A stretch of DNA of 64,000 bases from Golubevia sp. BC0850 (taxonomy: Eukaryota; Basidiomycota; Exobasidiomycetes; Golubeviales; Golubeviaceae). Positions 39,209 through 49,541 of this stretch are shown here, piece after piece. How positions within the stretch are numbered: position 1 is the stretch's first letter; every line of letters starts with the position of its first letter. The notes beneath the pieces are model-generated. The model saw nothing but the letters and a program-made list of their open reading frames with translations, was not told the DNA's origin and ran no database searches. Made by a program: the position numbers and the translations under genes. The stretch spans positions 434,001 to 498,000 of the forward strand of contig JAAVVG010000002.1 in NCBI GenBank assembly GCA_012976225.1. The letters run 5' to 3'.

Positions 39209-40307
39209 ATGCCTACAGGTCAAGCAGGTACCAAGTTCCGTATGGTGAGTCTTGAGGAACCTATGATCCTTCCTCCTACTTCAGCCTGGAGTCTAACTCC
39301 TTTCCCTCGCATCTTGCAGACTCTTGCTCTCCCAGTCGGAGCCGTCATGAACTGCGCCGATAACTCTGGAGCCAAGAACCTGTTCGTCATTGCTGTCCAC
39401 GGAGTCGGAGCTCGTTTGAATCGTCTCCCTGCCGCCGCTGCTGGTGACATGGTTGTCGCTTCAGTCAAGAAGGGAAAGCCTGAGCTCAGAAAGAAGGGTG
39501 AGTAGTGATCATTGGGATCAGGATGGGTTTGGGATTGGAGTTGATGGTGGTCGACAGGAGATGATCTGTTTGGATGGCTTGTTGGGTTGTAGACAGTCGG
39601 CAGCCGGGATGGCCAAATCTCAAGAGGTTGCATGACGTATGCTGCTCAAATTCAAGTCACATCAACTCGGAAAGCATTGCAAATGAAATCAGTCGTCTGA
39701 GAGGGGCCGAATTTCGAGACTCAACACCACTCGCAGTGACAAGTGCTACAAGTCAATTCAGATCAATCAACTGGTACTTCAAGAACACGCCTATGATCTC
39801 AGCTTCTAGATCATGAAACTAACTCAAATTACTCTCTCAAATTCTCGAATTCCAGTCATGCCTGCCGTTGTCATTCGTCAGCGTAAGCCATGGAGAAGAA
39901 GGGATGGTGTCTTCCTCTACTTCGAGGATAACGCCGGTGTCATTGTCAACCCAAAGGGAGAGATGAAGGGATCTGCTATCACTGGACCAGTTGCCAAGGA
40001 GTGTGTGAGTATTGTGCACAGAGGCGGGTTGGAGAGTCGGTAGAGAGAGAGCTTGAGTGGCCAGATAGAGATTGGTCGGTTAGGAGAGTGAGGACAGGCC
40101 AGTTCGAGTTTCAAACAGGGCAAAGCATTGATGAAGGACTATCAAATCTGTGTCGAGTAGAATCAGCGAATGGCAGAGGAGCGAGAGGGCCATCGAATCT
40201 CCAAATCTCGTTGATCCGACAACTAACTCCACCTCTCATCCATCTTCCTCAAACTTCAGGCCGATCTATGGCCACGTATTGCTGCCAACGCCGGAACGGT
40301 CGTCTAA
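39209..40307 (+). CDS. RPL23: 60S ribosomal protein uL14 (L23)
   Basis: Core large-subunit protein uL14. Exons 39209-39244, 39320-39497, 39856-40004 and 40260-40307 join in frame to 136 residues, the usual size. The spliced protein has the uL14 hallmarks: [92 protein letters not shown] and [20 protein letters not shown]. All donors are GTGAGT. The second and third introns are long (358 and 255 bases) for so short a gene. Such introns in ribosomal protein genes often host snoRNAs, but I could not find a clear C/D box pair. The start is the ATG of [12 protein letters not shown], after a possible spliced leader. Confidence 0.97.
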
Positions 40308-40756
40308 GTTCTCTGAACTTGGTTTGACTCGTTTCTGTGCCGGTCTCAATTTTTCTTTTGGTTTCTACGTTCCCGATTGTTTCTTAGCTTCTCTTTTCTC
40401 AAAATCGAGGCGAGCTCGACTTGCTACCCTACCCTCTTCAACTTTCCCTCTTGTACTTCATTCCACCATACAATAACGCATCCTTTAGGCGATCATATAT
40501 GCAATTCAAGACATGCGCAGTCGCAACAAAACCAAAAATCCCTTTCGATCGTTAGTCTGATTTGAGGGGTGATTAGTGGTTCAAGGCGGTGAGAAACCGA
40601 GAATATTTACATTAGGAAAGCGAACTTTAAAAGTATTGATTTACACGTGGTTGGAGAGAACGAAGTAGAGAGTAAGTTCGAAGATGGACAGAAATGAGAT
40701 CGACAATCTCCTTTCCACCCTCTCTGTCCGTCCCTTCCCTCCGTCTCTTCTCTTCA
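40308..40756. other. Convergent intergenic region
   Basis: About 450 bases between the stop of RPL23 and the stop of the unrecognised minus-strand gene. No gene is supported; it should contain both 3' UTRs. Confidence 0.4.
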
Positions 40757-42380
40757 TCACATCGCAACTCCTGCCATTGCCATTCCTCCAACTCTGGGGT
40801 CAACGAAGCCTCCATTTTTGCTGACTCTAGCACCTTTATACGGCTCGTTTGTGACAGTAATCGAGAAGCCTTCTAGCGCGTCGCGCTCTGAGAGGGCAAT
40901 TGGATTGGATGAAATCAGATTAGTGTTTTGCGCCATCGAACTAATGACATGCGAGAGAGGAGTGAGTGAGACACAGACATCGATTGTTACTCACCCTCTT
41001 CTTTCACCTTCTGATTTAGAGCATCAACTTCTTTCCCTCTCGCGGAGATAATGAAAGGCCTTTTGCCGTCTGGATGAATTAAATCAGATCTCATTGGTCC
41101 CGAGCGATAAGCCTTACATCTGTCCAGAAAGGGTTGAGGAAAGAAACCTAGAACCATGAATTCTGGTCTGGCTCTTGGGTTGGTGTTCTTAAAGCCAGGT
41201 CTGCAGTTATGGCCTGTAAATAGGCACCGAATCCAAAGAAGAGTGGAAACGCAGAAGTTAGAGTTGGGAATAGAGAGTCAAGAGAGGTGAATTAGTAGAG
41301 GGCACAGAGTCAAACGACTCCCAGTACGAACCGGCAAGAGTCCAAATGGCGCCTCTTCTCTGGAGATGATTCAACACCTCAGTGAGCATCAGTTCTGCTT
41401 CTTCGGACGGAGTGAAGAGGCAGGAGGATCCATCGGCGGCCTGAGGTGCTGAGGCGCCTGTAAAGGAGGTTGATTCTGGGGCGAGAATTTGGAGAGTTGC
41501 ATATCGACTAGCACAAGCTGATGCTCCGGATTTTAGGTAGGTAGGAGCTGAAACCACAGATTCTGGAGGATATTCCATTGACACGGAGCTCACATCTTCG
41601 CCTGGAGGAGGAAGAAGAACGAACGGAGGCTTGGTGTCAGCCTTTAGACGCTTGGGGAATTCGGTCCCTTCTGTTCACGCTTCTTTCTACAGCTCTACTT
41701 GAAAAGATCTAGGCATGGTTTGATACTCAACGCTTTACAGCCAAGGCTACGGCTTGGTCGAGGAACCTTCGATGACGAAGGCCACCGATCTCTTTCGCCA
41801 GCGTTTGCATGATGGTAGCTATCCCTCCTTGTCTAATAAGTTGAAGAAAAAGATGAAATTAGGAAAAAGAGCTGCTCAACGACCGGGAGAACAGCTTTCT
41901 TTTGTCGATTACGATTACTGACCGGGCAGGAGCTACAGTAGTAATTCTGTCATAATCGAAGTCCAAGGCCGCTCTTGGGATCTGTTGAGTGATCGGGAAG
42001 AGGAAATTTGTACAAAATGAGTAGGAATATCTATATCTGAAGGCGCTTTCTTGTCTTCAACTCGCCTGGAGCTCCAGTCTTCGTTGGATGCCTGGAGCTT
42101 TCTTGAAGAGCTTCTTTATCTTTCCTCCTCCTTGCACCGTTCCCTCTCCAGCCTGTCTGCGTTGATACTTTGCAGGTAGACCAGCTCGAACGTATCTTTT
42201 TGGGTTTGGAGGTGCTGATTCGTAGGTAGCATAGATCTTGCAGAAGGCTTGAGAGTCTGGCAGAAACTCGACTTTCTCGTTCTCAACCTGCGACTCTGCT
42301 GCATCTGGATCGTAGCGAACTGTAGGTACTTCGTAAAGAGTTGCTGAATCTGAGAAGAGTGATTGAGTATCGTCTTGCAT
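40757..42380 (-). CDS. Unrecognised multi-exon protein with a GC-AG first intron
   Basis: I do not recognise the family. Exons read in frame from 42066-42380 (MQDDTQSLFSDSATLYEVPT, later KRYVRAGLPAKYQRRQAGEG), about 41922-41981 (IPRAALDFDYDRITTVAPA), about 41755-41855 (GGIATIMQTLAKEIGGLRHR, FLDQAVALAVK), about 41333-41670 (a Ser/Ala-rich stretch, then SEEAELMLTEVLNHLQRRGA), about 41118-41214 (GHNCRPGFKNTNPRARPEFM), about 40992-41070 (KRPFIISARGKEVDALNQKV) and a last exon ending at 40757 (GGFVDPRVGGMAMAGVAM). Every junction from exon 2 on keeps frame. The first intron (41982-42065) needs a GC donor, AG|GCGAGT, which gives a clean in-frame join; POP1 has an intron with the same donor. Otherwise exon 1 would be a separate 107-residue protein. 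There are no membrane segments. Confidence 0.55.
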
Positions 42381-44331
42381 TGTAAGGATTGTAAGTTGTG
42401 GTTGAGGATGGAAGTGCAGATTTGCATGAGATCTTTGTGAATGCCCGGGACGAGGTCACGCGGTCCTCAGCTTCAAACCGCTCCCATTTCCTCTCCTTCA
42501 TTCTGAGGCTGGAGAAACCTCTCTAATAATTCGAGAACAGTGTCAAGATGAAGCGATGAAAGAATTATTTGAGGCAGGAGAGCCAGCAGAGAGGGTGCCT
42601 TTGATGTTTTCTCAAGGTGACTGCGTCCAATCTATGACCGAATTGAGATCCAGGAAGTAAATTTCAAAGCAAAGATTGTGGATGAGCAAAGTTACGGCGA
42701 CCCAGAATAGAATCGAAGTCAGAAGGGAGACAGCGAGACAGAGAGAAGGGTGCGTGGCGGTCAGAAAAAGCAGCTGCAAGCTACTGAGAAGAAGCGAAAA
42801 ACTTGACGATTGCCTGCGTAAGGCTGTTTAAGATAGTATGAATCTTGTAGATCAAAGGGTGTACAGTCAAGTAAAATGGAGCAGGTCAGGAGTAAGGCAT
42901 AAAGACCTATGTAGCAGAGCAATTGTGACATCTGACTTTTTTGATGAAGGGGTTGCATCGAGTGTCAAAGATAAGTACGAACCAGAGCGCCACGACTCTT
43001 CCAGATCGTGAGCCAAGCGGAAAGAATGCGACTTGATACCCTCCTAGAGGGAAAGCTCTCCCCTCTCACCCACCCCCTATAGAAGAAGCTGTAGCGTAAC
43101 TTCGATCTCAACCAACCTAGTGAGCTATGAAGAGATCTGACATATAAATTTAATATTGAACCTAGAAAGGGCAGTTCTTTCTCACTTTCAGAGTCACTCA
43201 CACACCAGCGCTTCATCTGACTTCACCTCTTGTTCTTCGGCTTCGCTAGCGAGAGGTGAATTACCCCAAAACGTGGCTGAAAGAGAACTGAATACCTCAA
43301 AGCATAAGTGGAGGGAAAGAAAAAGCGAGAGATGGAAAAGAAGAGTAGTCAGACGAGTGTCGATTCACCCCTGATTCTAGGTTTACGCTCCAGCTCCTTG
43401 AACAGCATTGTTCCACAACTTCCACTGAGCAAAAAAGAGTGCCAGATAAAGTAAGTTGGAGCCCCTCAAAGCCTCCAGCTCTGAACTCTGTAGCTTAGCA
43501 AAAATAACTGAAACCCCACTCAGGATAGATCCAGTAGGAAATGTGCACAATCCCCGAAACTCTCGATCGTCGGCAAAGATGGATTGGATACCACGCTGGA
43601 GCCTGGAAGCACACCAAAAACAGCTGAGAGAATCAATTGGGACTACATTTTAGAGAGAGCACTGCCCGTCCCTGCTGAAGCGGTGATTGCCTCCTTCTGA
43701 AGATTGATGGTGAACATTGAAATGGCTCATTAGCCAATGAAAGTATGTTCATGGAAGAACCCAACACGAAGGTATGTAGCGGAGATTGAAGAGAAAGGAT
43801 GAATCGAAGAATCACGAATTCACGAAAGTCTTCGATAGAGCATCCCTGCTGCGAACGAGCGAGATAAGAGATCCGAGGGGCCCGATGAAAGAGATGGGAT
43901 CGGTGCTTGTCCCCTGATCTGCACTTGTGGAAGTTTTTGTTCCGAAAGTGATTCCAAACCACAAGCAATTTTCACCAAGCTAAAGTGGCTCAGGATAAGC
44001 AAGACTTGCTAGAGACTCTAGCCTAGAAATTGGGTGAGGTTGGAACAAAATTGAATCGATTAGGCAAACAAGAGCTAGGTTAGTATCTTTAAGCGAAGAG
44101 CTGTCAAATAATTATCCATACCTTTACATGTACACGAATTGGTTTTCTGAATCTCCGACGGCAGAAGGTGAGACGGCCTTGAACTCATTGATGAAGCTTG
44201 TGTCGTTAGGTGGACTTTCTTCCAATTCTTTCTCTTGTCTTCCTCTCTTCTCAGTCTCCCGTTTCCACCTTGAAATCAGGCTTGTGGGTAATCTTGCTCC
44301 GTGAAGATTCAAAAGTCTTACTTCCTCGAGA
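42381..44331. other. Gene-poor divergent intergenic region
   Basis: Almost 2 kb between divergent starts. I see no protein-like frame on either strand, no tRNA promoter boxes and no tandem or inverted repeats. It must include the promoters of the unrecognised minus-strand gene and the zinc-cluster factor. The last 60 bases before 44332 give the leader of the latter. Decayed gene remnants could be present but cannot be named. Confidence 0.4.
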
Positions 44332-47300
44332 ATGGAGAATCGAAATTACTATCAAGAATTCTTAGAACAGCTGGAGAGAGAAGGACAAGAATCAGAGCAC
44401 GGAGATCAACGACACCAAAGAAGCTGGAGTCAAGAAGAGAGCCAATTGATTGATCCAAACGATCCAGTGCACCATCTCCCTATAAGTAACAGAGCTGTTC
44501 CCGGAGTCGCCCTTCTACCTCCCACCGACCATTTAGTACCACCTTCCCAGTCTTCCCTATCCTCTCTACCTTCCCTACCTTCAAATACTTATTATTCAAG
44601 CTCTCTATATGGGAATCCACTAGATCAAACTCAATTCAATCAATTCAATCCGAACACTCTCGCCACCCACCAAGATTCGTACAATTCGCAATCAGAAGAT
44701 GGCTTCTTCATACCGAAGCATCAGTATCAACCAGAACAGCAGCAGCAGCAGCAGCCCGGTAGTCAAGGTCTACAAGGAATCTTTTACAATGATTCAAACT
44801 GGTTCTCCGACCTTTCATCTCCTGCTGAACATCATCCTCCAGCCACAGACCTCCGCCATTCGATCTCAAGCTCCAATCCTTCAGCTTACGCTTCCAATTG
44901 GAATCCAACGGCTTCAAGTCTCACTACTCTCAATTCTCACATCTTCCAAGAACCAAATCAAGATCAAGTCAATGCCGTTGATAGATCCCAGAGCTTCAGC
45001 TTCGGTTCTTCTGATCTTCCTTCGAATGACCATCCTCAAGGCAAAACCGCTACCAGACAAGCCTCTGTCAAGGTCGGTCCTTCCAAATCCAAATCTAACA
45101 AGGGAAAGCAGAGAGAGCAACATCCAGCTATGAAACAGCAGGAGGATGGAGAGGAGGAGCGAGGTGGAGGTGCTGAAGAGGAGCAGCTCGAAGGTGGCGG
45201 ATCGGATTCGAAGAAAAGGAAGGCAACCAGGAGACAAGGAGTCGTGAGTAAAATCAACAGTCATTCGGTCGGGATTCAGTGATCGAAAGTAGATTCGGGA
45301 GGTGGGAAGGGAAGCAGGCAGAGGAGGACAAGAAAGAGCAGATCTAAAATGCATGGGACAGACACCTTTAAATACACTTCTTTCTAATCCTTTCTTTATT
45401 TTTATCGAATCCTCATACGTAGACTTGCGACCTGTGCCGCTCGAAGCATCTCAAGTGTGACCTTCGTGAGGTCAAAGCTGCAATCACTGGGAGCGATGAA
45501 GAGGTCAAGAGATCCACGTCCACGATGAAGGAAGAGTTCGCGGAGTACTCGTGTTCTGCCTGTACTTCGAGAAATGTTCCGTGTGAGTTGAGAGAGACGG
45601 TGCTCTTCGGCAGAAAGCAGAACCTTGTCTCCAACTTTCGAAACTGACCTGATCGCTCAACCCTTTCCTTACTCTGTGTTTCCTTTCCCTGCTATCGGAT
45701 CCCCACCCTATCTCTTGAGCAGGTACGAAGGAGTTCATTCCAGCGCCTCGAAACTATCCAAGACCTGGCAGGAGTGGGAAACGCATCGAACAAGCTCGTC
45801 TCGAGCACGGCACAACGTCAAAGACTACGAGCGCTTTATCGCTCTTCAGCCAGAATCAAGGACAGCACAAGAAACCTGTTGTCGACTTGGTCTTTCCAAC
45901 TACTAGAAGCGGAGAAGCGAAGCTATCTTCTGGAGTCGTTGGCGGTTGGATGTCAGTTCATCTGCTTACCTGCTTCTTTCAGTCGGCTCACACTCAAATG
46001 CCCGTCTTGGACGCTAACAATTTCTCGAAGAGGCTCAATCACGCCAATGGAGAGATCGAGATCATGGTCCTCATGGCCAACGGAGGAAACCAGGACTTCG
46101 AGGCGGCAATTCCCTCTGCTCCAGGACTAACTTCGTTGACATGGAGTCATACGAAGGAGAGCAAGGTCTCTACTGTTGGAACCCTCGAGACTCTCATAGC
46201 TTGTATGCAAGCAGCTGCCGCTCATTACACCGATGTTCCTATAGTCTTCGGTCCTGGCTCTTCTCCGTATCTTCGATCGAAGAAGCCACCTCCAGGTCGA
46301 CTTTCCTCCTCTTCGCAGCAGAAACCATCTTCAGAACGTCGTTCCTCCTCTTCTCAAACAGCTAACAAGCGAAAGAAACAAGGAGTCGCTTGTGATCCCT
46401 GTCGTCTCAGGAGAGTGAAGTGCGACTATTGGCTCCCGTGAGTACTAAAGGCACTACAAGAGATATCAGCTGTGGAAGGCTGGTTCGATGACTACATCCT
46501 AACTGTGCCTCTTTTTTCTAATTTTTTGAAAGGGAGAGGGAAGGGAGGGGTTGCTCGAGATGTGAAGCTAAGCAGATCTCCTGCAACGATTCTTTCATTC
46601 AGAAAAGATTGGCCAAGAATGCTTCCTCTTCCTCTTCTTCCTCTTCCACCCCAAAGGAGTCATCTCCTAATGAAGGTCCTACTGCTAGTTTTCGGGAGAA
46701 AGACTACGATCAAGAGAACATGGTCAATCTAGGAAAGCTACGCAAGCCCTTCTGTGTTCAACTTCTGACACGAGCTTTAGATCTTGTCAAGAAGCACGAC
46801 TTGTTGATCAAGCCGTCTCTTGAAGCTGTTCAGGCAATGATGGTTCTCGCTCCAGTGCTCGCTGCCAACGGTCTCCTTCCCCAGTCGAGAGGTGAGTGAG
46901 AGGAGATTACTTCACTCATGATTTCCCCCTACTTTTGATGCTTCATTGAATTGATTCCCCTTCTCTTCTTACATTCGATTCACCTGCTGCCACCCTTGAA
47001 CCCAACAGAATTTGTCGCTGCTGCTTGTTGCCATCTCAAGGCTCTCAACCTGGAGTCTCGCTTCACGGTCGACGAGAACGATCCGACTTCGATCCAGAAG
47101 CTGCTACTTCAGATTCAAGCTCAGCGGATCGCAAATGGAGTATGGTGCTTCGATTCCGTGAGTGTTGGATGTGGGAAGAAGAAATGGATTGACTCTTGAA
47201 GGGTCTTCTTTCTTCTAATGTCTCTTGTCTCTGTTTTTCTCTCAGTTCTGGAGTGCAGTCTACCGCGTCGTTCCTTTCTTGGATGAAAACGAGCCCGTGA

Positions 47301-48590
47301 AGTTCCTGAACCGGGCTACAGTTCCAGGTCATCCACCTGCTTTCACTGGACCTTTCAATCCTCGCTCTCGAGCGCTTTCGGTTTATGGAGATCCAGCTAT
47401 TGCGTTGGTCGGTTCCCGTGAGTATCTTTGTGTGTGCTAATCTTGGTCAAACAACAAAAGAGGCGGGGGAGCTCTTCTTCTCTCTTTTGGCTCTGACTCT
47501 TTACACTTCTCACTCCTGATTATAAGGTCTCGCTCCTCTCCAATCTTGTGGACTTTCACGATACATAGCTCAAAACATCGACGTGGTCTTCTCAACTCAA
47601 GTGACAGATGTGTCGCCAGAGCAACGCTTTTCGGGAACTCTGACTCTTACAGAATTCCAGCGACTTTTCTCCTCATGCCACCATTTCTGGACTCAAGTCT
47701 CGAATCTCACCAATTTTCAGAACTCCTCGGTTTCGAAGGCTCTTAAAGGCGAAGACAAGTTTCTCGAGACAAATCCAATCCGTCCGATGGCTTTTGCTGC
47801 AACCACTCAAATCTCTCTAGTTACTTTGCTTCTCTCTGTCTACCGTGTTCTTGGAGAGCGTTTGAAAGTATTGGGAGCCAGCGTTCAGACGAGAGCCGCC
47901 GGAGCAAGACAAGGTCTAGGTCATCCTCCTACCTTAGAGGAAATGGAAGTTCTCAAGCAGCTTAAGCTATTATTCGAGCATTGCAAGACTTTGACTGTCT
48001 CGGCTGCTAGGAGAATCGCTCATCTCACTGCCTGGCTGCTCCCTAGACATGTCTTCAAGTGAGTGGTAGAAACCGATCCTGACAATGGCCATCTCATCCA
48101 TAGACTCTGAGTACTCCTTTACCCTTTTTGTCTTTTGCCCTCTTTCTCTTCCTCTCTGTCTCCTCGCAGCACTGGTTATGTTCGTCGTCAACTCGTCCCA
48201 ATCGCCCAATTTCTAGCCAGTTCCCAGACTCAAAGAGCCATTGCTCTCTCGGCTCTAGACCAAGCCTCTCCTTCCTCCACTTCCACTCAAGGTCAAGACA
48301 GCTCTTATTCTGGCTTTGTGGGAGACGATAATAAAGAACTGAATCCAAAAAGTGGACACTTGAAGAAACCGAGCGAAGAACTCAATCCCTGGTCTCCTGA
48401 AACAAAGAAGGTTGAAGTCGGATGGCTAGTCGAGGGAATCAAGGCGCTTTCTTATGCTTGGGCGGATTGCGAGGAGCACCTCCTTGGTGTTGAGCATCTT
48501 CTACAGAAAAGCGTTGCTCAAGAAGAGGAGCAACAGCGGAAAGAGGAGAGTCGGCCTCAGCAGGGCACCACAACACAAGATCAATCTTGA
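44332..48590 (+). CDS. Transcription factor with two Zn2Cys6 zinc clusters
   Basis: Eight exons (44332-45243, 45423-45582, 45723-46437, 46533-46891, 47009-47157, 47246-47417, 47527-48058, 48170-48590) join in frame to 1139 residues. The N-terminal 300 residues are Gln/Ser/Pro-rich with a basic stretch (KKRKATRRQG). A first cluster has C306, C309, C316, then a 31-residue loop, then C348, C351, C358, so the second half is far away. A second, standard cluster follows KRKKQGVA: C581, C584, C591, then C603, C606, C613 in GCSRCEAKQISC. The exon join at 46437/46533 makes this second half and would be missed by a gene model that extends the upstream frame. The C-terminal half is helical (KPFCVQLLTRALDLVKKHDL), as in the fungal factor middle homology region. 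Target genes are unknown. Both clusters likely bind DNA or one has become a protein-contact site. Confidence 0.85.
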
Positions 48591-49541
48591 ACTTCCTTTC
48601 TCTTTCCTTTCCCAACAGCTTTCATACCACTTCTCCAGACGTTTGCTCCTCTTTTACTATTCTATGCTGACAGCGGTGCTGATTTTTGCTTAAGTGCCGC
48701 CCTTTTCCTTCCCTTTCATTGCTTGTGTGCCTTTCCAAGACATACCCATTCATCGGTCCGATTCCTAGTCCTCTCAAGCATGAAAACAAGTCGCGTATCT
48801 GTTGCATCTCTGTCAGAAGAACGATGACCGAGATCGTCTTTGTTTGAAATGATGTGAAGAATTCAATTCGAGAAAACCTCCACTGCAGCTCAATCCACCC
48901 CTTCTACTTCCTTCGCACGTGCAAGAAGGGGAATGGCTCCTTTTTACATAATGGAAAAAAGTAGTTGAACGGGATGGAAATCTCCGGAGAAGGGAGGATA
49001 TTTTCAGTCGATCATAATGACGAGAAAGGTGTGCTTGGCTTTCCAATTCCTTATCTTTTGTACAAGCCTCCAAGACTCACTAAACGCCACCGCCTTCCTG
49101 CCTTTGAACCCAGCGATCTAAAGTCCTGCCTGCGGTTCAACTACCCAGAATTACTTGGTGACGAGCAATCCAGTTTTCAAACATCGTAAGGTTGGAGGGA
49201 GGGAAGCGGGGTCCTCTTGAGCTCCATCCCCTCTATGTCGATCTCATAGTTCTATTCTCTGCTCTTCTTATCCTTTTTCAATCAAAAACTCACCTTCCCG
49301 AATTCTTGATCTTTTCTTTTCAAGGACCTTCTCGACCCGAAACCTTTAAAACTAGAAAGGTAATCTTTCCAGTTTCGCTCTTGTCCTCTCTCCTAAATTT
49401 CCATTCCCCTCTTCTTCACTCAACCAAAATCTCTCCTCACCCTAACCTTCATTCCTCCTCCTCAATCGGAAAACTACTTCACATTCAATACTATATTCGG
49501 ACACCTTCAAATCATCAGACACTGCCACGACCACCTTCAAC
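48591..49541. promoter_or_regulatory. Promoter/leader of the LrgA-LrgB gene
   Basis: About 950 bases between two same-strand genes. The last 250 bases are pyrimidine-rich with A/C-rich interludes (CCTCTTCTTCACTC, TCCTCCTCAATC) before the start at 49542, like other leaders here. The first 150 bases are probably the 3' UTR of the zinc-cluster gene. No coding region is supported. Confidence 0.45.

Noticed and set aside
39220-39633. Long minus-strand open frame opposite RPL23 exon 2
   Set aside because: It is the antisense shadow of a highly conserved ribosomal protein exon and has no motif of its own.
43156-43970. Open stretches on both strands in the 42.4-44.3 kb gap
   Set aside because: They are short, lack splice-consistent extension and have no recognisable motif.
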